From Antedon bifida (Eukaryota; Echinodermata; Crinoidea; Comatulida; Antedonidae), in NCBI GenBank assembly GCA_963402885.1, contig OY727094.1, forward strand, positions 14,262,501 through 14,326,500: DNA of 64,000 nt, in the 5' to 3' direction. The notes below the pieces were generated by a model. It did no database searches. It saw only the letters and a program-made list of their open reading frames with translations, and was not told where the DNA came from. The position numbers and the translations under genes are program-made. This document shows positions 36,401-47,400 of the stretch, in pieces; the stretch's first letter is position 1, and each line of letters opens with the position of its first letter.

Positions 36401-37269
36401 ACATTAGACAGCACTTGTTTGTAAAAATCCAAACGGTGGGCTGACTTTAGATTTCCTACGCAATTGTTAAAACTATTAGCCGACGTCGGCGCAACGTGAA
36501 AATATGACTATTATTGCGTCGACATTTGCTAACGTCGAAACAACGACTACAGCGACGTTAAATCAACAGGAATTTGCTGACTTAGAAAATTGTATGTAAT
36601 TCCAACGTTTCGACGACGTTTGAATTTTGACAACTTTTAGCCAACGTTGGCGCAACGTGCCCACGATTTTTCGACGTTGGACTGAGGTTGGATCAACAAC
36701 TTGTATGACGTTAGACATGCACCTATTTTGTGTTAAAATTCCAACGTCGGGTCAACGTTAGAATTCCTACACAACTGTTACAACTATTAGTCGATGTCGG
36801 CGCAACGTAAGAAAATGACTAGGCAGCGTCGACATTTGATAACGTTGAGCCAACAACTAATAGCGACGTTAAATCAACGGAAATTTGCCGACTTAAAAAG
36901 TTGTAATACAATGTCAAATTGCCAACGTTGCGACAACGTTAGAATTTGGACAACTGTTTAAAACTTTTAACCAACGTTGGTACGACGTGTCAAAAACAAC
37001 TCTAATATGTTGACGTTTGTAGACGTTGTGCCAACCAATGATAACGACGTCAAACAGACGTTGGATTTATGTTATCCCAAGGCACATTTGTCGGCACATT
37101 TTTCAACGGAAATACGACGTTGGCAAGACGTTAGACTAACAACCATAAAATTCACGACTTATAGTAAACGTTGTCATAACGTTGTAACAACGTCGGTAAT
37201 TTGCCCGCGACTTTGTCGACGTCTGCCAACGCTTGCCGACGTCGAGCCAACGTCAAATTGCTAGCTGGG
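33418..37269. mobile_element. 3.85-kb DNA element made of CAACGTTGG-type arrays, inserted in the satellite
   Basis: Ends read CCCAGCTAGCAAT and its exact complement ATTGCTAGCTGGG (right, with one offset T), and the flanking satellite is cut so that TA is present on both sides, consistent with a TA target duplication. The outer parts (33418-34060 and 36060-37269) are dense with CCAACGTTGG, GACGTTGG and CAACGCGTTGG words in longer repeats; the left block has a period near 130 bp marked by GACGTAGGCCCGACGTA. The middle (about 34060-36050) is ordinary AT-rich DNA with no transposase. It is therefore probably non-autonomous. TA duplication would suit Tc1/mariner-like or a few other superfamilies; I do not assign one. 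Confidence 0.88.
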
Positions 37270-37271
37270 TA

Positions 37272-38131
37272 CCATAGGTAAATTAAATTAATCTATCCCT
37301 CATTCGGAGTGTGGGCCAGGCCTAGTACTGCTGCAGTAGTATTATGATACTTAACCGAGTTCTAACTATACCATAGGTAAATTAAATTAATCTATCCCTC
37401 ATTCGGAGTGTGGGCCAGGCCTAGTACTGCTGCAGTAGTATTCTGATACTTAAACGAGTTCTAACTATACCATAGGTAAACTAAATTAATCTATCCCTCA
37501 TTCGGAGTGTGGGCCAGGCCTAGTACTGCTGCAGTAGTATTATGATACTTAAACGAGTTCTAACTATACCATAGGTAAACTAAATTAATCTATCCCTCAT
37601 TCGGAGTGTGGGCCAGGCCTAGTACTGCTGCAGTAGTATTCTGATACTTAAACGAGTTCTAACTATACCATAGGTAAACTAAATTAATCTATCGCTCATT
37701 CGGAGTGTGGGCCAGGCCTAGTACTGCTGCAGTAGTATTCTGATACTTAAACGAGTTCTAACTATACCATAGGTAAACTAAATTAATCTATCGCTCATTC
37801 GGAGTGTGGGCCAGGCCTAGTACTGCTGCAGTAGTATTCTGATACTTAAACGAGTTCTAACTATACCATAGGTAAACTAAATTAATCTATCCCTCATTCG
37901 GAGTGTGCGCCAGGCCTAGTAGTGCTGCAGTAGTATTACGATACTTAAACGAGTTCTAACTATACCATAGGTAAACTAAATTAATCTATCCCTCATTCGG
38001 AGTGTGGGCCAGGCCTAGTACTGCTGCAGTAGTATTCTGATACTTAAACGAGTTCTAACTATACCATAGGTAAACTAAATTAATCTATCCCTCATTCAAA
38101 GTGTGGGCCAGGCCTAGTAGTATTCTGATAC
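37272..38131 (+). repeat. 99-bp satellite, right arm, about 8.7 copies
   Basis: Same unit as 32611-33415 and in the same orientation; it resumes exactly where the left arm stops (ACCATAGGTAAATTAAATTA). The last copy is truncated to GGCCAGGCCTAGTAGTATTC before unique sequence starts. Confidence 0.98.
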
Positions 38132-38974
38132 TTTCAGAATGGATGTTTTTTGTTTGTTTTCTGTACTGTATGTATCTTTATATGGATATTTTAATCAGAA
38201 TGAATTAAAGGTGAACATGTAAATATATTGTAACCTATGGCGACATAATACGTAATCATTTACATTCTCATCATTGTCAAAACAGAAAAGAACTTGGTGA
38301 GGGTAAAACTAAATGCGGATCATGCAGAAGCCTGTATACAAACATCACTAATGTAACAATTGTGTTAATCTGATTCCGAAATATGTCCAAGTTATCCAGA
38401 GAAGGACAAAATAGTCAAGACTATTAAATTGTGGACTTCGGACGGTATCGAACGTTTAAAAGAGTGTTTAGATTGTACTGATTGGCAAGTATTTTATGAG
38501 TCGTCATCAAATCTAAACAAAACGGTGGATGTTATAACATCATATGTAATAGTAATACCTAAAAAAGAGGTTGTCGTTTTTGCAAATAATAAGCCGTGGG
38601 TTACGAAAGAGTTGAAAGACATATTAAATTTAAAAAACCGGATTTTTTACCAAGGCACCACTCACGATAATAAGCAAATAAACAAAGAAGTTAAAGACAT
38701 GTATAAAAGAAAAATTGAAAATAAGTTTAGTAGTAGATGTATTCGTAGTGCTTGGCAAGGAATTAAACATATTGCGTCTATAAACACAGTTGATAAAACA
38801 CAAAGAAATAAAATAAATGTAGAGGGTATTGATGACCAGGCTTTGCCAGATAGATTAAACGACTTCTTTGCTAGGTTTGAAAAACCAGCCGATTCTGCTA
38901 CTGTCCCTAGGTGGTATCTGTATAACTATAGCAAGTTATCCACGTTGCTGTCTGCATAAATGCTGTACTTTTAA

Positions 38975-39370
38975 GCCTATTTTTCTGTCGACCTTATTCG
39001 ATGCTATTGTTAAGCCTGTTTTCCTGTCGACGTTAGTCGACGCTACCGTTAACAATAATCGGCGATCATCTACGTAAACATTGAAATGTTAACGATTTAC
39101 AGGAAAAGGTACTCGCTATTGTCATCGTTTCAACTTGATCATTTTCAAACGATCGTCGTTGAACTGTTAACGATCAACGACGATAGCGTAGAATAACGTC
39201 GACAGGAAAATAGGCTTCACCAATAATCGGCGATCTTCTAATGTTAACGATTTACAGGAAAAGGTACTCGCTATCGTTATCATTTCAACTTGATCATTTT
39301 CAAACAATCGTCGTTGAACTTTTAACGATCAACGACGATAGCGTAGAATAACGTTGACAGGAAAACAGGC
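38975..39370. mobile_element. TTAA-flanked foldback element with a nested copy of its own family
   Basis: The outer copy starts GCCTATTTTTCTGTCGACC after a TTAA and ends GTTGACAGGAAAACAGGC at 39370. Inside it, at the internal GTTAAC, a second complete copy (39014-39215) is inserted, with TTAA on its left and a slightly altered TTCA on its right. Family ends are GCCTGTTTTCCTGTCGACG and its complement. TTAA targeting is typical of piggyBac-like elements; no transposase is encoded. Confidence 0.75.
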
Positions 39371-39539
39371 TTTAACACCGTGCACTGTGATGTAGCACAG
39401 AGTCTGTTGACAATTTACAATGAGTTTATTACCTTAATTATTTTCTATTATAAAACATTACTTCCTAAAATTACTAAATCTAACCCTCTAAATAGTCTCC
39501 CTTAACTATTAAAAAATTTAAAAATTTAAAAAAAAATGC

Positions 39540-39625
39540 ATGTCCTTGGTAGATCTTGAACCGAGGGCTCCAGTGTGCAACGTTAAAGCGTTTGCCACTA
39601 GACCAAACAGGTTGGCAAATGCTGT
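39540..39625 (-). repeat. tRNA-derived SINE-like or tRNA pseudogene fragment
   Basis: On the minus strand the order is GGTCTAGTGGCAAACGC (A-box-like), a short anticodon-like region, and CTCGGTTCAAGATC (B-box-like), spaced as in a tRNA promoter. The T stem does not pair well, so it is not a functional tRNA. It is followed by an A/T-rich tail. It lies inside the remains of the non-LTR element. Confidence 0.4.
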
Positions 39626-39717
39626 TTGTGTTTACTCTATATAGTGCCCTCTATAATATATGTACGTTAAAAGTATAGCATTTATGCAGACAGCATCATA
39701 CACTTTATATAGTTATA

Positions 39718-39748
39718 TCAGGGAAGAGTAATTTAACTCTTCCCTGGT
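39718..39748. repeat. Short hairpin CAGGGAAGAGT...ACTCTTCCCTG
   Basis: Two 11-base arms flank AATTTA. A similar design (GCAGGGAGAT...ATCTCCCTGC) occurs at 43833-43875. Confidence 0.7.
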
Positions 39749-41613
39749 TATATAGATACATACCTATTGACAGTAGCAGAATCGGGAACTGTTGGCAATA
39801 ATGAGCCGCATGTAGATGAAATTATTATTTCTGAGGATCATGTTAGAACATTACTCAGGAATATAAATGTAAATAAGAGTTCTGATCCCGATGGTACTAA
39901 GGGCAGAACATTGAATTCGTGTGCGGATCAGCTCAGTGGAAGTCCTTCGGTACCTCTTCCAGACCTCTCTAAACCAGTGTGTAGTTCCTAATCTTTCGAT
40001 TATAAAACCTATTCCTAAACAGACTGTCAACTGAACAACTGAATGATCTGCGCCTATTGCCTATCTCTTGTTATGAAAATAATAAAAGATAGTTAAAACC
40101 TACATCATGTCTGTTGTAGAGTCTAAACTCGATCCACTGCAGTTTGCATACAGGTCTGGAAGAGGTTTGAGGATGCCAAGCTTGTATTAAACACATTGTA
40201 CAAGCATCTTGAACTGCCTCGATCTCACGCTAGAATGCTATACGCCGATTTCTCTTCTGCCTTCAATACCATGCACCCTTATATTTTAGCAAACAAATTA
40301 ATTTCAAATTTTGGTTTTCAACGTGATTTTGTATTATGGATTATAAGTTTTTTTACGAACAGGTGTCATAGGGTCTTAATTAACCAAAGACACCCGAATG
40401 TACCTATGACAAGTATTGGATCTTCCCAGGGTTGCGTCCTCTCTCCTCTCCTGTATATTATATACACGGATGACTGTCGCAGCAAACAAGACAATAGTCA
40501 TCTTGTCAAATTTGCTGACGACACTGTTTTGTTGTCTCTCCTTCAAAATTCACAGGACGGTCATGTTTCCGCTTTAGATGATTTTATCCAATTTTGTGGA
40601 AACTTCTACTTGGAAATCAATGTGACCAAAACCAAGGAGATAATTGTAGATTTTAGGAAGGAGAAAGAAGCAGCCCTCGGGTGGGTTTCCATCATAAATG
40701 ACGAACCAGTCGATATTGTCCATTCCTTTAAATACCTAGGTACTATATTTGAGGACAATCTCGGCTGGGAATTAAATACAGAGGCAATAGTAAAGAAAGG
40801 ACACCAGAGACTTTTTCTGTTAAGGAAGCTGAACAATTTTAATGTCGATAAAGTAATTTTTAGGGGTTTTTATAATTCCTTTATTGAGAACGTTTTAACT
40901 TTTTCCTTTATAATGCTGGTTTTTTAGTCTTAGGGTCAAAAAGAGAAACTCACTACAAAGAATTGTAAGTTCTAAATTAATAGGTTGTAGCTTATCTTCT
41001 TTCTGTGACATGCAAACTCTAGAAAAAAAGTAGAGCTATTCTAAAAATGTTAACCATGCCTACTTGTTCAGTGATTTCGAGCTCATGCCTCATGGGCGTC
41101 GCTTTCGATGCCCGTCATGCCCGTCAAACTGGAAAAGGAATTTGCCAGTGGCCATCCGACTCTTAAATTCTTGAACTTTGACTCTTGTTTATTGTACTGT
41201 GCATTGTAATATTTTGTATATTTTGTAAGATCATTTTAATCCAGACCTTTTATTTGAATTGCCCCGTGTGGGATGATTAAAGAATTCAACAACCAACGTA
41301 ACAAACTCCATTAACCACCAACGTAACAGTTAAAAAAAGGCTAAGAAATCTTAGACTTTAAAAACCATCATATTTTTTGTTAAGAAAGTTGACAATTTTC
41401 AAGTTCAGTTATGTTTTTCTGTTTTCCCACCAGTCTCTTTCATTTTTCCCATCATTTCATTCATTCTACTACAACCATTTTTTATCCTGTTACTTTCCTG
41501 TACTGGTATATGGCGGATACATTACTGTAAGTCCATTTGGAAGTTACAGTATATCCTTTCTTTTTACAAGTCGTATTTGACAACCTTCTCGTCGGTATGG
41601 TACCCGCTGTAAA

Positions 41614-41802
41614 GCCTGTTTTCCTGTCGACGTTATTTGACGCTATCATCGTTGATCGTTAACAGTTCAACGACGATCGTTTGAAAACGATCAAGTTGAA
41701 ATGATAACGATAGCGAGTAATCGTTAACATTTCAATGTTTACGTAGAAGATTGCCGATTTTTATTAACGATAGCGTCGACTAACGTCGACAGGAAAACAG
41801 GC
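41614..41802. mobile_element. TTAA-type foldback element, solo copy
   Basis: 189 bp starting GCCTGTTTTCCTGTCGACG and ending CGTCGACAGGAAAACAGGC, followed by TTAA (preceded by TAAA). Internally it is rich in complementary AACGATCAACGACGAT-type words. It belongs to the same family as 38975-39370. Confidence 0.8.
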
Positions 41803-42539
41803 TTAAGTAGCTAGTATTGCGACTAGTGAAACTGATGTGGAAAGGGCTACGGAAGAACAGGAACCAGTAGAAGGTATCTAGCGCATGGCTCACCGGAGTG
41901 TGGACACGCCCTGGCCTTGTATCAATTCCTGTCCCACCTACTGTATGGGCAAATAGGCCCGCATATGGATAAAATAAGCCCACATATGGGTAAAAAAGGC
42001 ACACCTATGGGTCATTAGCACCCACTGCCTTAAGGATTAGGCTAGGTAAAGCTAAAGGCTAAGGGAGTTAACCCCAACAGAAAACTGAAACAGGATCGCA
42101 TCATCCTGCTATTGACGTCAACTAATGATAGCAAATCAATGCTGAACCAACCCTGTACCAAATGTATAGCATTGCTCTCCTTTGGAATTCTCAGTAAAGT
42201 CAGAGAGAGGACTCGTGGCGCTTGGGTAACCCATGGATTCTTAACATCACCCAGGCAAACACACACCGGAAAAGAAAACTCTGGCATCTGAGGATGGAAA
42301 CAAATCGAGAAGTAATTGTTACGAGTTATAAGTCTAGATTGTATTGGCGTGACATTTGGACGCAACGAATTATTTCTGACGGTAGGAGGGGTTATTTAAT
42401 TCCAGTGATTAGTTACCGCCTGCCTCAAGCTGAGCAGCCCTTGGCCAATTAGGTACTGATCCGTCATAGTCTGCCTTCTCTGATTGGGTGGTTAGAGATT
42501 AGAGCCTGCAAACTTGACAAGTAGACCGCACTATAACAC

Positions 42540-43070
42540 TGAATGCTGAACTGAGAAAAACATCGATAATCGATCAAGAATTACAGCGATTAAATATCGA
42601 CATAGCAGCACTCCAGGAAACCAGAATTCCTGGCTTAGGTTCAATTGCAGAAAAGAACTATAGGTCTACCCTTTTCTGGAAAGGTGAAAATAATGGAGAG
42701 AAACGAGTAGATATATCCTGCCATTTATAGAACTACCTACTGATGGAAATGAACGGACGATCTCGAACCTTCACACCAATCTTGGAGTCGTTAGCCTAAT
42801 TAATATCTATGCTCCGACTATGCAAGCTCCGACGGAAGTAATTGGTGGGTTCTATACTCAATTAGATCAAGCTGTCATGAAGATCCTGAAAAATGAACAA
42901 CTACTTATCTTTGGAGATTTCAATGCACGTGTTGGGGCAGATTTTCTGTCTTGTCCCCTCACAAAGGATGTTTTGGTGTTGGGAAATTAAACAGTAATGG
43001 ACGTAGACTCCTTGAATTCACTGCACATCTAACGCCGGTAAAAAGGACAAACAGCATAGATTTCAGTCTG
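42540..43070 (+). mobile_element. RTE-like retrotransposon, endonuclease domain fragment
   Basis: Plus-strand translation gives LNIDIAALQETRIPGLGS, then GVVSLINIYAPTMQAPTEV and LLIFGDFNARVGADF, the APE-type endonuclease blocks. After a frame change VGKLNSNGRRLLEFTAHL follows. The RT part is absent. The preceding 42040-42540 may be its 5' region, but that part is not diagnostic. Confidence 0.8.
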
Positions 43071-43327
43071 AGTTCCAGAAAAAATTACTAAACACAAAAA
43101 ACACAGACAATGTTAACCATCAATGGCAAAACATCAGCAAGGCCATACACATTACAGCAATTCTATCTTTTGGGAAACAAAACCCCAATTTTAAAGGTAC
43201 GAAGATTCTGCCACTGTGCTAAATCCGCTTCGAGAAATCAAAAGACAAGCATTCCTTCGCAACAAATATCATCCTCCTACCAGAGGATAAATAATAGTGT
43301 TAATTTTAACTAAATTTATTTATTTTT

Positions 43328-43415
43328 TAGTCGCGTGCAAAGCCACTCTACAGCTCACTATGTCGGTCGGTTGGTCGGTAAACACTAACGTGAGCATGCG
43401 ACTGCAGCCATGTAT
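43328..43415. repeat. Short copy of the GTCGC...GCGACTGCAGC repeat family
   Basis: Landmarks GTCGCGTGCAAAGCCACTC, CTACAGCTCACTATGTCGGT and GAGCATGCGACTGCAGCC, as in 11160-11250 and 22257-22925. Confidence 0.7.
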
Positions 43416-43769
43416 ATGGCCTCGTTTATATCATACTGACAACGTTGGTGTGTCTATCCTTCAATGTGTTGATCTTTAGACGTATGGTGTGTTGATTTAC
43501 AGCTGAAAATGTAAATTTCAATCTTAAAACTTCAGCTTATTTTAAATTATCTGTCTTAGTCCGACGGGCAATAAATGTTGTATCCGTAAGACACACATTG
43601 TATTCCGTATGGAAACCTTATTGTGATGAAGCCGTTCCATTTCCATTTGTATATGTCTGTCCAAATACTTTAAACTTCAATGGCTGGACACTGTTTGATA
43701 GAGAATAGACAAACACAAACGGACGGAAACTGAAGTTTAAAAAAAAAGATTTTTAACTTCATGAATTTT

Positions 43770-43985
43770 CTACTGTTGTTACGTTAGTCTGTTGTTTTGT
43801 TAAGCATGGTTAATGAAGTTTGTTACGTTAAGCAGGGAGATTTTATTTTTATTTTACATCTCCCTGCGTTAAGTTACGTTATTAACCTGTTGTTTAAAAA
43901 CTGTTGTTACGTTGGTGGTTAATGAAGTTGGTTACGTTAGTGGTTAAACTGTTGTTACCTTAATGGTTGATTGTTATTATTATGG
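43770..43985. repeat. Irregular TGTTGTTACGTTA-rich block with a hairpin insert
   Basis: Repeated words (GTTGTTACGTT, GGTTAATGAAGTT, TTACGTTAGTGG) form a loose tandem block. A GCAGGGAGAT...ATCTCCCTGC hairpin (43833-43875) interrupts it between two GTTAA words. Confidence 0.55.
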
Positions 43986-44498
43986 GGCATGTTTATAGTC
44001 TGATGGGAGTGCAACTCTCTCAACGTTGACAGGAAAGAAATGTGATGGTAATTATTTATAATCACACGTTTTTAACCGGTTGTTTTGTTTTTTTTTGTTT
44101 TTTGTTTTTTTTGTTTGTAGCGAAAACAGAACCTAATAAGAGCCCACATTTAAAAATGCATGACCTCCACTATAACGATACGGTAATAATGTATACAAAA
44201 AATATAAATAATTATGACGACAATTTTTGTTTACAATTACACAACCGTAACTGTTAATTCAAACAAACTTCTATTATTTAGGCTCTCTTATTTGTGAAAA
44301 ACGGAAGGAGATTACAAGGTCAAATGTACAAAAGAAGTTGATATGGTTGAATAATCAGATCACGCTCATGAATGATATTCAATTGACTCTTTGCACGAAC
44401 TTCGTTGACATTAGCATTGCTGCCGCTCCAGTCACTTGATAATACCAGAGAGTTGCAACTCCCTGATAATACTGTAGAATTAAATTGTTCTACTAAAG

Positions 44499-47400
44499 CT
44501 AAAGATGGCTTTCCATTATCTCAACCTAGTCGTGCCGTAGTATTGTTTTGCAAATATAACAAGATACCCTACCATGAGAAAGTCATCGACTTGGCAAAAG
44601 GTATGCTTTTTTATTTTAGTCACTGTTAAAATATACTGTTGCTTTAAACGTATCCGGACAACTACCCCTAGACAATTACCACCCGAACAACTACCACCCG
44701 AACAATTACCCCCATAGGACAACTACCCCTAGACAATTACCACCCGGACAATTACCACCCGGACAATTACCCCCATAGGACAACTACCCTATAGGACAAT
44801 TACCCATAGGACAAGTACCACCCGGACAATTACCACCCGGACAATTACCCCCATAGGACAACTACCACCCGGACAATTACCCATAGGACAAGTACCACCC
44901 GGACAATTACCCATATGACAACTACCACCCGGACAATTACCCATAGGACAACTACCCTATAGGACAATTACCCATAGGACAACTACCACCCGGACAATTA
45001 CCCCCATAGGACAACTACCCCCCCCCCCCCCCACCCATGTATGCTGCCTTGGCAAGTGAAACATATTTTTTAGAAACAGCACTCTAATAGATCACATTCC
45101 AAGTTATCGTAGCATTTCTCAGCTCAAAAAGAAAAAATGAGTTGACGGCACGTATGTCCACCTTAAAAATCCTGAATCAGGGTGATGACGGAGAGGGGAA
45201 AAAATAAGAACCCCTTCACTTTGCGTCCAAGACCAAGACCTCCTCACCTCTATTATGAATACACATGTGCACATGAAATAGTTATATGGAGTTTCTAAAA
45301 ATACCCAGACAAATTTGCTTAATCATGCTTGAGTCAGTGATTTTCATTTATTCATAGGAACAAGGTTTACAATGAAAACCCTATAGTATGCCTGGTTTGA
45401 TAATCAGGTCTACAAATATTATAGGTCTAATTATCGATGTTACAGGTCCCTTTGCTGTGGTTTTTAATAATAGTCAACATTTCAGAGCCACTAAATATTT
45501 GTTATCTCAAGGATAATCAAAATTGCGGAAAGAATCAGCAAAAAGAATATTGTAATTTTAAACATTCATTTCATTATATAATTATTCATACATTTACTAC
45601 AATACTCCAATTATGTAGGTTGTCCAGAATATAATTCTTCGTGATTTAAGGTCCGGTTATACTACGAAAGATAACGAACGACGATAATATATAAAACAAA
45701 GATATTTATTTTAAAAATAAAATTAGAAAATTTTCGAAACTATAACACTTATGCTGCTGTCTTTGGCCTAAAATAAGATTTTTTTTTTAATCAAATGAAA
45801 ATGACGTCATGATCAATAAGAACAATAAAATTGTGATATCGTCACGATAGTATTGCTATTACAAATCATGACGTCATTTAATTGAACGAAAATAGAAAAA
45901 TAGCAAAATGTATATTTACCTTTGTAATCGTCCTAGTACAATGAGCCTTTATTGACTGAATGTAGTCCACTGTCTTAAAAGTTGTTTAATTATTTTCAAA
46001 AATTGTATTAGACATTTTGTATATACTGTAGAAAATAATAACGTATAATGTTGTTTGACAGGTGAGCATAGAATGCCGGAATACACTGCAATCCAGCCAG
46101 CTCAGTCAGTACCAGCAATTAAAGATGGTGATTTCACACTTGGAGAAAGGTATGCCTTACTCCCCTTGTCCAACCTTGTAGGCTACATTGTAAAGAATAA
46201 AGCAAGTGTGAAGAAGTTTTTTTTTTTAATTTTATGGATCATTTTCTCCAATATCCCCTAATTGCAGGTGATACAACACAGAAATTACAAGTTGACAACA
46301 TAGTGTTTACTAACGAACACTTTCCCATATCTATAGGCCTAAACATTTTAAACTTGGTAACGACAGTCTATAAATAATAAGGCCCTTTTGAATTCTGGTT
46401 TGTTTCTTTGTAGTACTGCAATAGTGAGATATCTGGCGGCAAAATACAACGTAGCAGATCATTGGTATCCTAAAAATATTGAGACTCGGGCTGAGATTGA
46501 TGCCTACTTAGCCTGGCAGCATACAGGTATTAGGAAAGCGGGAATTAACGTCATGGTGAATGAGGTAAATAACAATGTAATGTTTCATTTCAATGTTATG
46601 CTGCTAATGTGTGGTATGAAGAACTAACATTACGGTCATATGACTAAATTCGGGAAGATGACGTAATTAAAGGGAAAATGGGCTGGAATAAGGCGAAACC
46701 TAAGTCAGTGTCCTAAACGTTATTATTTTTCATAAATATTGTTACTCAAAAACTACAGTCATATCCGAGTTTTTAGATCTAGAAAAGCCAGATATCCGAG
46801 TTTTTCAGATGTATCAAAAAAGATATCCGACTTTTGTAGATCTAAAGAAGATATCTGAGTTTTTATAAGAAGAAGAAATCTCTAGAAAAGTTAGATATCC
46901 GATATCATAATTTAAAAGTAAAGTTTAAAACATACATAACTCATGCAACCATAAAAAACGCTTGTTACAAAAACGACGGCTAGATCAATGAGATATACGG
47001 GAGCAACTTAAAACCTACACAACCAGTCAAAATAAGACCACTGTTATATTTGTATACAGATATTTGTTCCAAAACGTACCGGGAAACCAAAAGATCAGGA
47101 GGCAGTCGACAAGTTTGTCAAAGAAGCTGAAGAGTCCATCGGCAAGATAAATAGGTTATTTCTCAAAGGAAAACGGTTCTTGTGTGGAGACGAGATATCT
47201 GTTGCTGACTTGTTTGCTATTTGTGAGGTAATCACTAGATTTAAAAGAAATTTAGGTTGTGGTTAATATTTTGGTTTGGCATGCGCAGAATCAGATAATG
47301 TGCATGTTACCTCAATACAAAAATAAGTAATTCGAAATTATGATCATTTTCCTCCATAGTTGTACATAATGTACCATACATTCCACTGTCTGAATCAAGT

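Larger units (their letters stand above)
38392..41285 (+). mobile_element. Degenerate CR1/L2-like non-LTR retrotransposon
   Basis: The pre-RT part (38392-38920) has KLWTSDGIERLKECLDCTDW and KPWVTKELKDILNLKNRIF. RT begins at about 39800 with NKSSDPDGTKGRTL and continues at 40196-40927 with the catalytic blocks DFSSAFN, SSQGCVLSPLLY and FADDT, then FKYLGTIF. Downstream come LMPHGRRFRCPSCPSN and LPVAIRLLNS near 41090-41170 and a 3' UTR with GAATTGCCCCGTGTGGGATG. The copy is dead: there are several frame changes between 39960 and 40195, a stop at 40927 before the tail, and a foldback element pair inserted at 38975-39370. The endonuclease is not present. Confidence 0.85.

Noticed and set aside
39540..39625. 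Functional tRNA gene
   Set aside because: A- and B-box-like words are present but the T stem and acceptor stem do not pair; treated as a SINE-like remnant.
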